DNA of 64,000 bases from Acidimicrobiales bacterium (GTDB taxonomy: Bacteria > Actinomycetota > Acidimicrobiia > Acidimicrobiales > Iamiaceae): NCBI GenBank assembly GCA_035630295.1, contig DASQKY010000005.1, positions 62,001 through 126,000 on the forward strand. Reading direction: 5' to 3'. The translations under genes were made by a program, and so were the position numbers. Positions 45,733-53,075 of this stretch are shown here, piece after piece (within the stretch, counting starts at the first letter, position 1; each line of letters begins with the position of its first letter). The notes beneath the pieces were generated by a model that did no database searches, was not told where the DNA came from, and saw only the letters and a list, made by a program, of their open reading frames with translations.

Positions 45733-46197
45733 ATGAGGGACCTGGTTTGTGGGGCAATGGAGCACGTCTGTGCAGGGCGGTGGCGTGATCACATCCCCGG
45801 CCATTCAGCAGCCGTCTACGAAGCAGGCACCGGCATGTACGTCTCCTATGGAGGCCCATTGGTGCTCTTCGCGTGCGGCGTGGCCACCAACCTCACGGTG
45901 AACCGCGACACCGTGCGTGCGGTATCCGAACTAGAGAACAAGGTGGGCATCGGGGCGCTCCACTTCGGCGAGCAAATGAATGACGGCGTCTGCTTGCTGT
46001 TGACGGTCCGCCTGCACCCTCGCTGGCTGCAGTCCGCCGACTTCTCCGCGAAGCAGATCCTCATCGACGTGCTCAGCAACCTTCCGACCATGGCAAGGGA
46101 CTGCGGAACGACCTTGCTCGACAGCGGAGTGGGCGGGAACCTCTGGATCGATGACGACGACGACGCCTGGCCGCTCATCGTCGCCGGGCATCTGTGA
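45733..46197 (+). CDS. Peptide-binding-chaperone-like hypothetical protein
   Basis: A 154-residue acidic protein starting MRDLVCGAMEHVCAGRWRDH with a GGGGAGAG ribosome-binding site. The pattern of alternating strands (GMYVSYGGPLVLFACGVATN, GVCLLLTVRLHP) and a helix resembles the YbjN/CesT peptide-binding chaperone fold, but the similarity is weak and not proven. It is the first gene of the RiPP-like block, 49 bases before the ATP-grasp ligase. The 290-base gap before it holds nothing I recognise. Confidence 0.5.
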   Translation: MRDLVCGAMEHVCAGRWRDHIPGHSAAVYEAGTGMYVSYGGPLVLFACGVATNLTVNRDTVRAVSELENKVGIGALHFGEQMNDGVCLLLTVRLHPRWLQSADFSAKQILIDVLSNLPTMARDCGTTLLDSGVGGNLWIDDDDDAWPLIVAGHL

Positions 46198-46246
46198 TGC
46201 GCGGGGCCAGGCGAGCAAGGGTCACCGACCGCGATGGGTTGCTTGG

Positions 46247-47236
46247 GTGATCGCCATCGCAACCCATCGGATGGGCGCTGAGGCAGATCGGATCGTAGGT
46301 CGCCTCGCGCAGCACGGTCGGCCGACCGTTCGCCTCAACACCGGCGACCTCGAGGGTGAGGCGGCGATCAGGATCACCGCCGAAGGACAGACGGCTCACG
46401 CTCACTGCGACGGTCGCACCGTCGCGGCGGCCTCCATCACGAGCGCTTGGCTCCACCAGCTGCCGCCGCTCTCGCCCACGCGCGGGGCCGGAGACGTCAA
46501 CGAGCTCGCGGCCGAGAGCAGCCGCCTTCGGATGTGGGAGGCCTACTTCTCGTTCGTGCCGCCCGAACGGTGGCTCTCGCCGCCGACCCGTCTCGTCACC
46601 GCAGGCAATAAGGTTCTGCAGCTCGTCGCGGCGTCCAGGGCTGGCATCACCGTGCCCGAGACCCTCGTAGGCAACGAGCATCGGGGGTGGCAGCCGCGGC
46701 CGCCGTTGCTGGCGAAGTACCTCGGCGACTCGGCGCCCCTGTGGGCCGCCGGGCGGTCCGGACATGCTGCGGTGACCATCGCCGTCGACCTCGATGACAT
46801 AGACGACCGTTCCCTCCGCAGCGCCCCGGCGATCTTCCAATCCCTGGTGCCGTCGGCCGAGGAGCTGCGGGTGGTGGCAGTCCGTACTCGAAGCGAGCCA
46901 ACGGCCCGCACGTTCGCAGCCAGCGCGACCAAGCCGGAGGGTATCGTTGACCTCCGCCTTTCGAACGACGGCCTCCCCGACTATCGGCGTGCCGAGGTCG
47001 GCCCCGACGTGACCGAGCGCCTGACCACGATGATGGACCTGATGGGCGTCGGGTTCTGCTCGGCCGACTTCGTCGTCACCCCTGCGGGCGACCACGTCTT
47101 CCTCGACCTGAACTCCACCGGCGCCTGGTGGTGGATCGATGACCTCCACGAAGGTGAGGTCACGGAGGCCATCTCCGCCGCGCTGATTGCCCTCGAGGAC
47201 GGAACGGCAACGGGCGTCATGAGCGGCACGCGGTGA
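46247..47236 (+). CDS. ATP-grasp peptide ligase, graspetide synthetase (MvdD/TgmB) type
   Basis: A roughly 329-residue ATP-grasp enzyme. It has the small N-terminal Rossmann-like part (ATHRMGAEADRIVGRLAQHG), a lysine in LAKYLGDS near residue 155, FQSLVPSAEELRVVAVRT (the conserved core strand) and VFLDLNSTGAWWWIDDLHEG near 285-300 with the magnesium-binding Asp/Asn. This matches ligases that link side chains of ribosomal peptides by omega-ester or amide bonds. The GTG start at 46247 is uncertain. Its stop overlaps the P450 start (GTGA). Confidence 0.75.
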   Translation: MIAIATHRMGAEADRIVGRLAQHGRPTVRLNTGDLEGEAAIRITAEGQTAHAHCDGRTVAAASITSAWLHQLPPLSPTRGAGDVNELAAESSRLRMWEAYFSFVPPERWLSPPTRLVTAGNKVLQLVAASRAGITVPETLVGNEHRGWQPRPPLLAKYLGDSAPLWAAGRSGHAAVTIAVDLDDIDDRSLRSAPAIFQSLVPSAEELRVVAVRTRSEPTARTFAASATKPEGIVDLRLSNDGLPDYRRAEVGPDVTERLTTMMDLMGVGFCSADFVVTPAGDHVFLDLNSTGAWWWIDDLHEGEVTEAISAALIALEDGTATGVMSGTR

Positions 47237-48267
47237 CGACCCTGTCCTTGCACGACCCCGTCGAGCAGTGGTGGAAGCGGGCATGCACCTCACCGAACCC
47301 GCTACTGATGGACGACGGCACGTGGTTCGTCCACGAGCCCAGCCAGGTTCGAGACGTGTTGCGGCGGTGGACCGAGTTCAGCAACGACGTACCGAGCGAA
47401 CGAGACCGGACGCTGGACTTCCTGTTGACCGCAGATCCGCCGACCCACGCCGTCGAGCGGGTTGCGTTCCTCCAGCACTTCGGACCCCACCTGCACCACC
47501 CGGACCCGACGCTGCGCGCGGCCTTCACCCACTGCTTGGACGACGCGCTGGCCTCGGGGGAGCCCGTCGACCTCCTCACGCAGGTCTGTGAACCCTTCGG
47601 CGCCTGGCTCGGCTCCGAGACGCTCGGCGGGCTGGACCTCGGTGTCGGTGGAGGACGGGATCCAGAAGCCGGCTCCAGGGCCCATCTCACGTCCGAGATC
47701 TTCAACGGTTCCGGGGGTCCCGCGGCTGCGCTGTGGCGCCACCTCGTGGAGGCCGGCGATGCCCCCGAGACGGCAGAGGGAAAGGTGGTCGGCTTGCTGA
47801 CCGCCTTGGTGGTGGCGTTCACGAGCACGCTTCCCGCGCTGGTCGCGCTGGTCGCGTGGGCCGAACTCTCGGCGAGGTCGGACACCCTCGGACCCGGCGG
47901 CTTCGAGGCGGGAGCGGCCGGTGCGGGGGGTCCGCTCCTCGGCCTCTATCGAACCGTAGTTCGCGCCGCAAACGTTGGATCCCGTCGGCTCGACCCCGGG
48001 GATCGCGTGCTCGTGTCATTCGCCTTTGCGGCACGATCAGAGGGAACGGCGAACCCACCGCATCCACTCGTCTTCGGGCATGGGAACCATCGGTGCCCGG
48101 CATCGGCGCTGTCCGCCCGAGCGACCACGGTCGCGACCTCCGTCCTGGCCAACCGGTCCGGGGTCCGCCTCGTTCCAGGTTGGATACCCGAGTTTCGACA
48201 GGGCTCGCACTTCACGCCACTCATCGACCTGATGATCGCCGAGGAACACCATGATCTCGCTGGGTGA
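47233..48267 (+). CDS. Short, atypical cytochrome P450
   Basis: A 344-residue protein with a clear heme-binding loop FGHGNHRCPASALSA near 280-295 (cysteine about 287) after RVLVSFAFAARSEG. The I-helix region AFTSTLPALVALVAW lacks the usual acid-alcohol pair, and the K-helix ExxR is replaced by LYRTVVR. It is shorter than the usual 400 residues. It may be a peptide-tailoring oxidase in a RiPP pathway, or a P450 that has lost oxygen activation. Coupled by overlaps to both neighbours. Confidence 0.65.
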   Translation: MTTLSLHDPVEQWWKRACTSPNPLLMDDGTWFVHEPSQVRDVLRRWTEFSNDVPSERDRTLDFLLTADPPTHAVERVAFLQHFGPHLHHPDPTLRAAFTHCLDDALASGEPVDLLTQVCEPFGAWLGSETLGGLDLGVGGGRDPEAGSRAHLTSEIFNGSGGPAAALWRHLVEAGDAPETAEGKVVGLLTALVVAFTSTLPALVALVAWAELSARSDTLGPGGFEAGAAGAGGPLLGLYRTVVRAANVGSRRLDPGDRVLVSFAFAARSEGTANPPHPLVFGHGNHRCPASALSARATTVATSVLANRSGVRLVPGWIPEFRQGSHFTPLIDLMIAEEHHDLAG

Positions 48268-48790
48268 CGCCGAGTGGTCGCTGGCCGGCAGCGGATGGAT
48301 ACCGAAGGGCGCGGCAGATCCCCATGAGGAGTCGTCCATCGACCAGGCGGAGCCGGTGTGCCGCTCGGCCGGTGGCGTGCTGGGTGCCGCGCGCCACGGC
48401 GCTCGCCGGTACGTCACCGAGGGACCCTCACCGTCGTTCGTGGATGTACCGGATCTCGGCCGCTGCTCAGTCCTGTCCATGTGGGTGCTCTGCTACCAGC
48501 CGGGAGACTTCGCCGCGTTGCACACCGACCGACCGGACTCAACGTTTACCGCATTGCAGGTCCTCGGCGGCCGGCCGGACCCGCTACTCATCTGTCCCGA
48601 CCTCGCCGCGCTGACGGATCAGGACCTCTGCGCCACCGCCCGACGAGACCCGTTCCCCGTTGGGCGGTCTCTCGCCCTACCGACCGACGGCTGCCTAATC
48701 ATGTCGGGGGCCAACGTTCCCCACTACCGTCCGCCGGCTACGAGCAGGTTCGAGGTCTTGTCGGTGAGCCTCGGCCCGCTAGGTGCCTAG
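48251..48790 (+). CDS. Fe(II)/2-oxoglutarate-oxygenase-like jelly-roll protein
   Basis: A 179-residue protein beginning MISLGDAEWSLAGSGWIPKG. The HTD pair near residues 90-92 and the PHYR near 156-159 fit the iron-binding H-x-D...H set followed by the arginine of 2-oxoglutarate oxygenases; SCRSVLSMWVLCYQPGDFAALHTD-type sequence forms the first strands. It overlaps the P450 end by 17 bases, so it belongs to the same operon. Oxidation of the modified peptide is inferred. Its stop codon shares 4 bases (CTAG) with the stop of the convergent glycosyltransferase. Confidence 0.6.
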   Translation: MISLGDAEWSLAGSGWIPKGAADPHEESSIDQAEPVCRSAGGVLGAARHGARRYVTEGPSPSFVDVPDLGRCSVLSMWVLCYQPGDFAALHTDRPDSTFTALQVLGGRPDPLLICPDLAALTDQDLCATARRDPFPVGRSLALPTDGCLIMSGANVPHYRPPATSRFEVLSVSLGPLGA

Positions 48791-50352
48791 CCATCGAGCG
48801 ACACATAGCCGTACTTGACCAGCACGGCCACGGCGGCTTCGAGCTCTACCTTCCCGAGCTCCGTCTCCTCACGGAGTGAGGCGACCGTCGCACCACCGCG
48901 CTGCGCCATCACCGTTGCCGCCGCCTCGATCGCTGCCCCGATGCCGAGGCGCTCCACGAGCGCCGCTCCCAGTAGCTGGTCCCACCTCGCCCGACCCTGT
49001 CCCACCCACCGCAGCCGGGCGACTGACACCACACGTGAGGTGAACGGCCCGAACAACAGATCGAATCCCCCGTCGGAGATCGCTGCGCGCCACGCGCCCT
49101 CCCGGCTTCGACGAAGGCTGTCGAGCCAGAGGTGGTGGTAGCGCGCACCAACGGTGCCCGGCGCGAACCGCTCGGCGCGAACCGCCGCCTCGTTGCCAAG
49201 CCGGTGGCGAAGGGCGGGATCAGCAAGCCGAATGATGGCGTCGCAGAGCGCATCGCGATCAACGCTCACGAACTGAGCGGCGACTTCGTGTGCCTCTTGC
49301 CAGGGCAGCAGGTCGAGGGCCAGGTCAGGGACCTGCGAACGCATGGTCGTGGTCGGCACGGTCAACCCGGTGACCTCGTGGATCACGATCTCCGACACCC
49401 CGCTGAAGTCGCTGACCACGCAAGGTAGGCTGGAGGACTGCGCCTCGGCCGCGGCGAGACCGAAGATCTCCTGGTGGCTGTCATAGAGAGAGGCGAAGAT
49501 GTCCGCTCCGGCCAGCAGGCGCCTGATCTCGGCGTCGGAACGATCTCCTCGGATCTGGACCAGCTCGCCGATCCCCAGGAGTTCCGCTTGGCGGCGAAGC
49601 TCCGAACCGTACGCACCATCGTCGGCCCCTGCGAGCACGAGGCGGATCCTCGGAAGCACGTCCGCGAGGCGGGCGATCGCATCGAGGAGCGGCTCGAGGA
49701 CCGCCTTGTCGTATGGCGAGAGTCGACCGACACTGAGCACGCAGAGTTCGTCGGCTTCGAGGCCCAGCAGTGCGCGGGCTTCGGCTCGCTGCCCGTCGGA
49801 GGTGCGCTTGACGTAGGTCGGCAGCGGAATGGTGACGACGGATCCGGGCCACGCCGGATCGGTCATCCCGATCATCGACTCGATCACCCGGGCACCTTGC
49901 CCGGAAGATGCGACGAGCGCGTCGCCGGGTGACGCCGCCTCGGCGCAGGTGATCTGCGACGCTTCCCGAAGATACCGATAGCCGAGGCTGTGGTGGTTCG
50001 CCGTGATCGGCGCCTGACAGCGCACGATTCGGCGCAATCCATACGGTGCCGGATCGAAGACCTGACCGAAGTGGTGGATGACCAGGTGAGGGTCGTCGGC
50101 AAGACCGAGGTCCAGGATTGCGCCCGTCGGAGCAACCCGCAACCCCTCTATCGGACCGAGGAGATCCTCGACCTGGTGAACGTTGCGAGCGGGACAGAGT
50201 ACCGTCGCTGACACCAATGGCTGCGCCAGGACGGTGCGAAGGAGGTCCCACTGCGCCCGGTTACCCCCGAAAGCCGCAGCACCGGCCACTCCACCTCTAC
50301 CTGGCGGTACCACGTCGGGGTCTAGGTAAGTCAGGACGTGGATGCGCCCCAC
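48787..50352 (-). CDS. GT4-type glycosyltransferase with C-terminal winged-helix-like extension
   Basis: A 521-residue GT-B glycosyltransferase: LCVLSVGRLSPYDKAVLEP starts the donor-binding half, followed by FGLAAAEAQSSSLPCVVSDFSG with the E..AAEAQ motif, and a further 120 residues ending LREETELGKVELEAAVAVL that look like a winged helix. The extension might bind a peptide leader or DNA. The GTG at 50352 is chosen because a longer form would start inside a strong hairpin. It is downstream of the precursor candidate on the same strand, so peptide glycosylation is a reasonable inference. Confidence 0.7.
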   Translation of the reverse strand: MGRIHVLTYLDPDVVPPGRGGVAGAAAFGGNRAQWDLLRTVLAQPLVSATVLCPARNVHQVEDLLGPIEGLRVAPTGAILDLGLADDPHLVIHHFGQVFDPAPYGLRRIVRCQAPITANHHSLGYRYLREASQITCAEAASPGDALVASSGQGARVIESMIGMTDPAWPGSVVTIPLPTYVKRTSDGQRAEARALLGLEADELCVLSVGRLSPYDKAVLEPLLDAIARLADVLPRIRLVLAGADDGAYGSELRRQAELLGIGELVQIRGDRSDAEIRRLLAGADIFASLYDSHQEIFGLAAAEAQSSSLPCVVSDFSGVSEIVIHEVTGLTVPTTTMRSQVPDLALDLLPWQEAHEVAAQFVSVDRDALCDAIIRLADPALRHRLGNEAAVRAERFAPGTVGARYHHLWLDSLRRSREGAWRAAISDGGFDLLFGPFTSRVVSVARLRWVGQGRARWDQLLGAALVERLGIGAAIEAAATVMAQRGGATVASLREETELGKVELEAAVAVLVKYGYVSLDG

Positions 50353-50369
50353 TGCCGAGAAGTCGCGCC

Positions 50370-50406
50370 GTGCCTGGTGGTGGCCAGAGTTGCCACCACC
50401 AGGCAC
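50370..50406 (-). promoter_or_regulatory. Stem-loop between precursor candidate and glycosyltransferase
   Basis: Fifteen-bp perfect inverted repeat, GTGCCTGGTGGTGGC with GCCACCACCAGGCAC, 7-base loop, 4 bases after the precursor stop. Such hairpins between a RiPP precursor gene and its tailoring genes often reduce read-through so that more precursor than enzyme is made. No T tract follows. Confidence 0.7.
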
Positions 50407-50410
50407 GAAA

Positions 50411-50542
50411 TCAGTTCTCCTGGTGGTGCTTCTGCGGGGACCGTTGCGCCTCGCTGGCCTCCGACCACTGCTGACGATCCGTGTCGTAGGAGCCCGACAC
50501 CTCCTTCATCGGCAGCGCCACAATCATCTCGTCGAAAATCAT
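50411..50542 (-). CDS. Candidate RiPP precursor peptide, 43 residues
   Basis: A small open frame beginning MIFDEMIVALPMKEV and ending SPQKHHQEN, with a very good GGAGG ribosome-binding site 6 bases before the ATG. The first part could be a leader; the second half is rich in Ser, Glu, Gln and has a single Trp, Tyr and several acceptor side chains suited to ester or glycosidic links. Position, strong signal and the hairpin after it all suit a RiPP precursor. No similarity to a known precursor family is claimed, and a chance open frame is possible. Confidence 0.6.
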   Translation of the reverse strand: MIFDEMIVALPMKEVSGSYDTDRQQWSEASEAQRSPQKHHQEN

Positions 50543-50782
50543 TGCATTCCTCCGCGTTCCACCCGGGCGGGCCCCGAGTGGCCGACACCCTAGAGCGCAG
50601 TTTCGGACCATGCAGCGAGGAACCCGGCCTCGACCCCTACCTCGGCGCTGTCGCCGCCCACCCTCACCGCCGGCCTCCTCATCCACTGAATCGGCCGCCA
50701 ACGCGGCGTGCGACCCGACGCCACCATCGGGATCGTTTCCACCATCATGTTCGCCGCTGGCCTCGCCCTCGTGTCCGCCAAC

Positions 50783-51730
50783 TGGAGTTGCCCCGTTCTG
50801 GTGGACACGGGGTTTTGGTAGATCAGGCTGCTGGGCTGGCAGCGTAGGCCTCGGCGGGGGTGCGGTCGCCGAGGCGGCGTTGGTGTCGTTGGCGGTTGTA
50901 GAAGACCTCGATGTAGTCGAACAGGATCGTGCGCAGCTCGGAGCGGGTGAGGTTCTCCCAGGGTCCCCAGATGTGGCGGATCTCGCGCTTGAGGGTGGCC
51001 CAGAAGGTCTCCATGGCGGCGTTGTCGTAGGCGTCGCCGACGCTGCCGTAGGACCCGGTCAGGCCCCAGTCGGCGAGCCGGTTGGTGAACTCGACGCTGG
51101 TGTATTGCGATCCGTGGTCGGCGTGGTGCAAGAGCGTGCCGCTGGGGTTGCGTCGTCCGAGGGCCATCACCAGCGCGGCGATGACCAGATCGGTGGTCTG
51201 GCGTTCGCCCATGGACCAGCCGGCCAGGCCGCGGTCGTGGAGGTCACGGATCCCGGCCAGGAACAGGTTGCCGTCGATGCAGGCGAACTCGGTGATGTCG
51301 GCCACCCACCGCAGATCGGATCGCTCGGCGGTGAAGTCCCGATTGAGCAGGTCCGGGGCGGGGACCATCTTGGGGTTCCGACCTCGCCGCCACCGGCGCC
51401 GGCTGTGTGCACCGACGAGGCCGTCGGCGGCCATGAGCCGGGCGACCCGCTTACGGCTGACGCGGTGGCCGGCCCGGCGGAGCTGACCCCAGACCCTCGG
51501 CGACCCGTAGGTGCACCGTGATGCCTGATGGATCTGGCGGATCTCCACCAGCAGCTCGGCGTCGGCGTGTTGGCGGGCCGAGGGCTCCCGGTCCCGCCAG
51601 GCGTAGAACGACGACCTCGACACCCCGGCGACACGGCACAGGTCGGTGATGCGGTACTCGGCTTGATGCTCATCGACGAAGCAGAAGCCGGTCACCGCAT
51701 CGTCTCCCGGGCGAAATAGGCCGCCCTGAG
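50783..51730 (-). mobile_element. IS3-family remnant
   Basis: Contains an intact orfB, but the upstream orfA is cut: just before it a second frame reads AAYFARETMR then a stop, a typical orfA end, and the rest is missing where IS30 begins. No continuation is seen beyond the IS30 right end. A likely outer end near 50,783 reads TGGAGTTGCCCCGTTC. The 240 bases between this end and the precursor gene hold its promoter and nothing else evident. Confidence 0.65.
50823..51695 (-). CDS. IS3-family transposase OrfB
   Basis: A 290-residue DDE transposase. The helix-turn-helix region with ITDLCRVAGVSRSSFYAW is followed by CTYGSPRVWGQLRRAG and the catalytic residues in VADITEF (Asp), HHADHGSQYTS (Asp) and DNAAMETFWATLKRE (Glu), ending with FYNRQRHQRRLGDRTPAEA. 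The frame is intact, but without a complete OrfA the element is unlikely to move by itself. Confidence 0.85.
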   Translation of the reverse strand: MTGFCFVDEHQAEYRITDLCRVAGVSRSSFYAWRDREPSARQHADAELLVEIRQIHQASRCTYGSPRVWGQLRRAGHRVSRKRVARLMAADGLVGAHSRRRWRRGRNPKMVPAPDLLNRDFTAERSDLRWVADITEFACIDGNLFLAGIRDLHDRGLAGWSMGERQTTDLVIAALVMALGRRNPSGTLLHHADHGSQYTSVEFTNRLADWGLTGSYGSVGDAYDNAAMETFWATLKREIRHIWGPWENLTRSELRTILFDYIEVFYNRQRHQRRLGDRTPAEAYAASPAA

Positions 51731-52946
51731 TTCAACGAGTCAGCGCAACGGGGGTGGTCTCCTTGTCCTGACCGTTGGAGGTGACGATGGCCAGGTTGGG
51801 GCGACCGGGGATGTCCGACGCTCGGAAGGATGAGCTGTGGGAGCGATGGCACGCAGGTGAGTCGATCAGCCAGATCAGCCGAGCGATGGGCAAGCCGGCT
51901 GGGTCGGTGTACACGATCCTGCGCACGCGCGGTGGCGTGTACGCGCTGCCGCGCCGGCCGAGGGATGGGCACCTGACCCTGCAGGAACGCGAGGAGATCT
52001 CGAGACGGCTCGCCGCGGGTGACTCGATGCGCAAGATCGCGGTTCGGCTCGGGCGGTCGCCTTCGACGATCTCGCGGGAGATCGCCCGCAACAAGGGCTG
52101 TGCGAGGTATCGAGCGATCGACGCCCAGGACCGGGCCTGGTATCGGGCCAAGCGGCCCAAGCCCTGTCGGCTCGACCAGAACCCCGTGCTCGCTGACTTC
52201 GTGCGCGACAGGCTGGTCGAGGACTGGTCCCCGCAACAGATCGCCGGGTTCCTGGCCGTGATGCACCCCGACGATCCGGAAATGCGGGTGAGCCACGAGA
52301 CGATCTACAAGACCCTGTTCATCCAGGCCCGAGGGGTCCTGGCCCGGGACCTCACCAAGCACCTCCGGACCCACCGGCCGATCCGCAAGCACAAGCGCCA
52401 CAGCGTGAAGGGCCAGATCCGAAGTCAGATCACCGACGCCGTGTCCATCCACGATCGCCCACCCGAAGTCGAAGACCGCGCCGTACCTGGCCACTGGGAA
52501 GGGGACCTCCTGCTCGGCCGAGGCGTGACGCAGATGGCCACGCTGGTAGAGCGGAAGTCCCGGTTCACGGTACTGGTCCAGCTCGACGGCCGAGACATGA
52601 TCACCGTGTCCGAGCGCATCGCTGAGAAGATGAGCGAGCTCCCCTCCGAGCTGCGCCGATCGCTCACCTGGGACCGCGGGATGGAACTCGCCCGACACAA
52701 GGACGTGACCACCTGGACCGGGCTCGAGGTCTACTTCGCCGACCCGCGTAGCCCCTGGCAGCGCGGCACGAACGAGAACACGAACGGTCTCCTCCGCCAG
52801 TACTTCCCGAAGGGCACCTCGCTCGCGAACGTCACCCAGGCCGACCTCGACATCATCGCCACGAAGCTCAACACTCGACCCCGCAAGGCCCTGGACTACC
52901 GGACGCCCGTCACCATTCTCGACCAGGTGTTGCACTGAACGGTTGA
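51731..52946 (+). mobile_element. IS30-family insertion sequence
   Basis: About 1.2 kb with one transposase gene. The left end TTCAACGAGTCAGCGCAAC and the reverse complement of the right end CTCAACCGTTCAGTGCAAC are imperfect inverted repeats. The same two bases (GT) flank both ends and may be the target duplication. It interrupts the IS3 orfA. Confidence 0.75.
51787..52938 (+). CDS. IS30-family transposase
   Basis: About 383 residues with an N-terminal helix-turn-helix (ISQISRAMGKPAGSVYTIL, then LTLQEREEISRRLAAG, and RLGRSPSTISREIARN) and the DDE domain: GHWEGDLLLG (Asp), LTWDRGMELARH (Asp) and QRGTNENTNGLLRQYFPKG (Glu). The frame starts at 51787 with ATGGCCAGGTTG (an earlier ATG at 51775 adds four residues). 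It appears intact, so the element may still be active. Confidence 0.88.
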   Translation: MARLGRPGMSDARKDELWERWHAGESISQISRAMGKPAGSVYTILRTRGGVYALPRRPRDGHLTLQEREEISRRLAAGDSMRKIAVRLGRSPSTISREIARNKGCARYRAIDAQDRAWYRAKRPKPCRLDQNPVLADFVRDRLVEDWSPQQIAGFLAVMHPDDPEMRVSHETIYKTLFIQARGVLARDLTKHLRTHRPIRKHKRHSVKGQIRSQITDAVSIHDRPPEVEDRAVPGHWEGDLLLGRGVTQMATLVERKSRFTVLVQLDGRDMITVSERIAEKMSELPSELRRSLTWDRGMELARHKDVTTWTGLEVYFADPRSPWQRGTNENTNGLLRQYFPKGTSLANVTQADLDIIATKLNTRPRKALDYRTPVTILDQVLH

Positions 52947-53075
52947 GTGTGCTCGAGGGCGCTCCTCGCAGGAACGCAGACCGAAGGCCGAGCCGTCCTC
53001 AAGTCGAGGCTGAGGGCGCCCGCGAGGGGCGTCATCTGGCCGGGCGGAACCCGCCGAACGTTGCCTGACGCGGCA

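Noticed and set aside
52950-53075. Missing first half of IS3 orfA beyond the IS30 right end
   Set aside because: None of the three minus-strand frames there resembles an IS3 OrfA protein.
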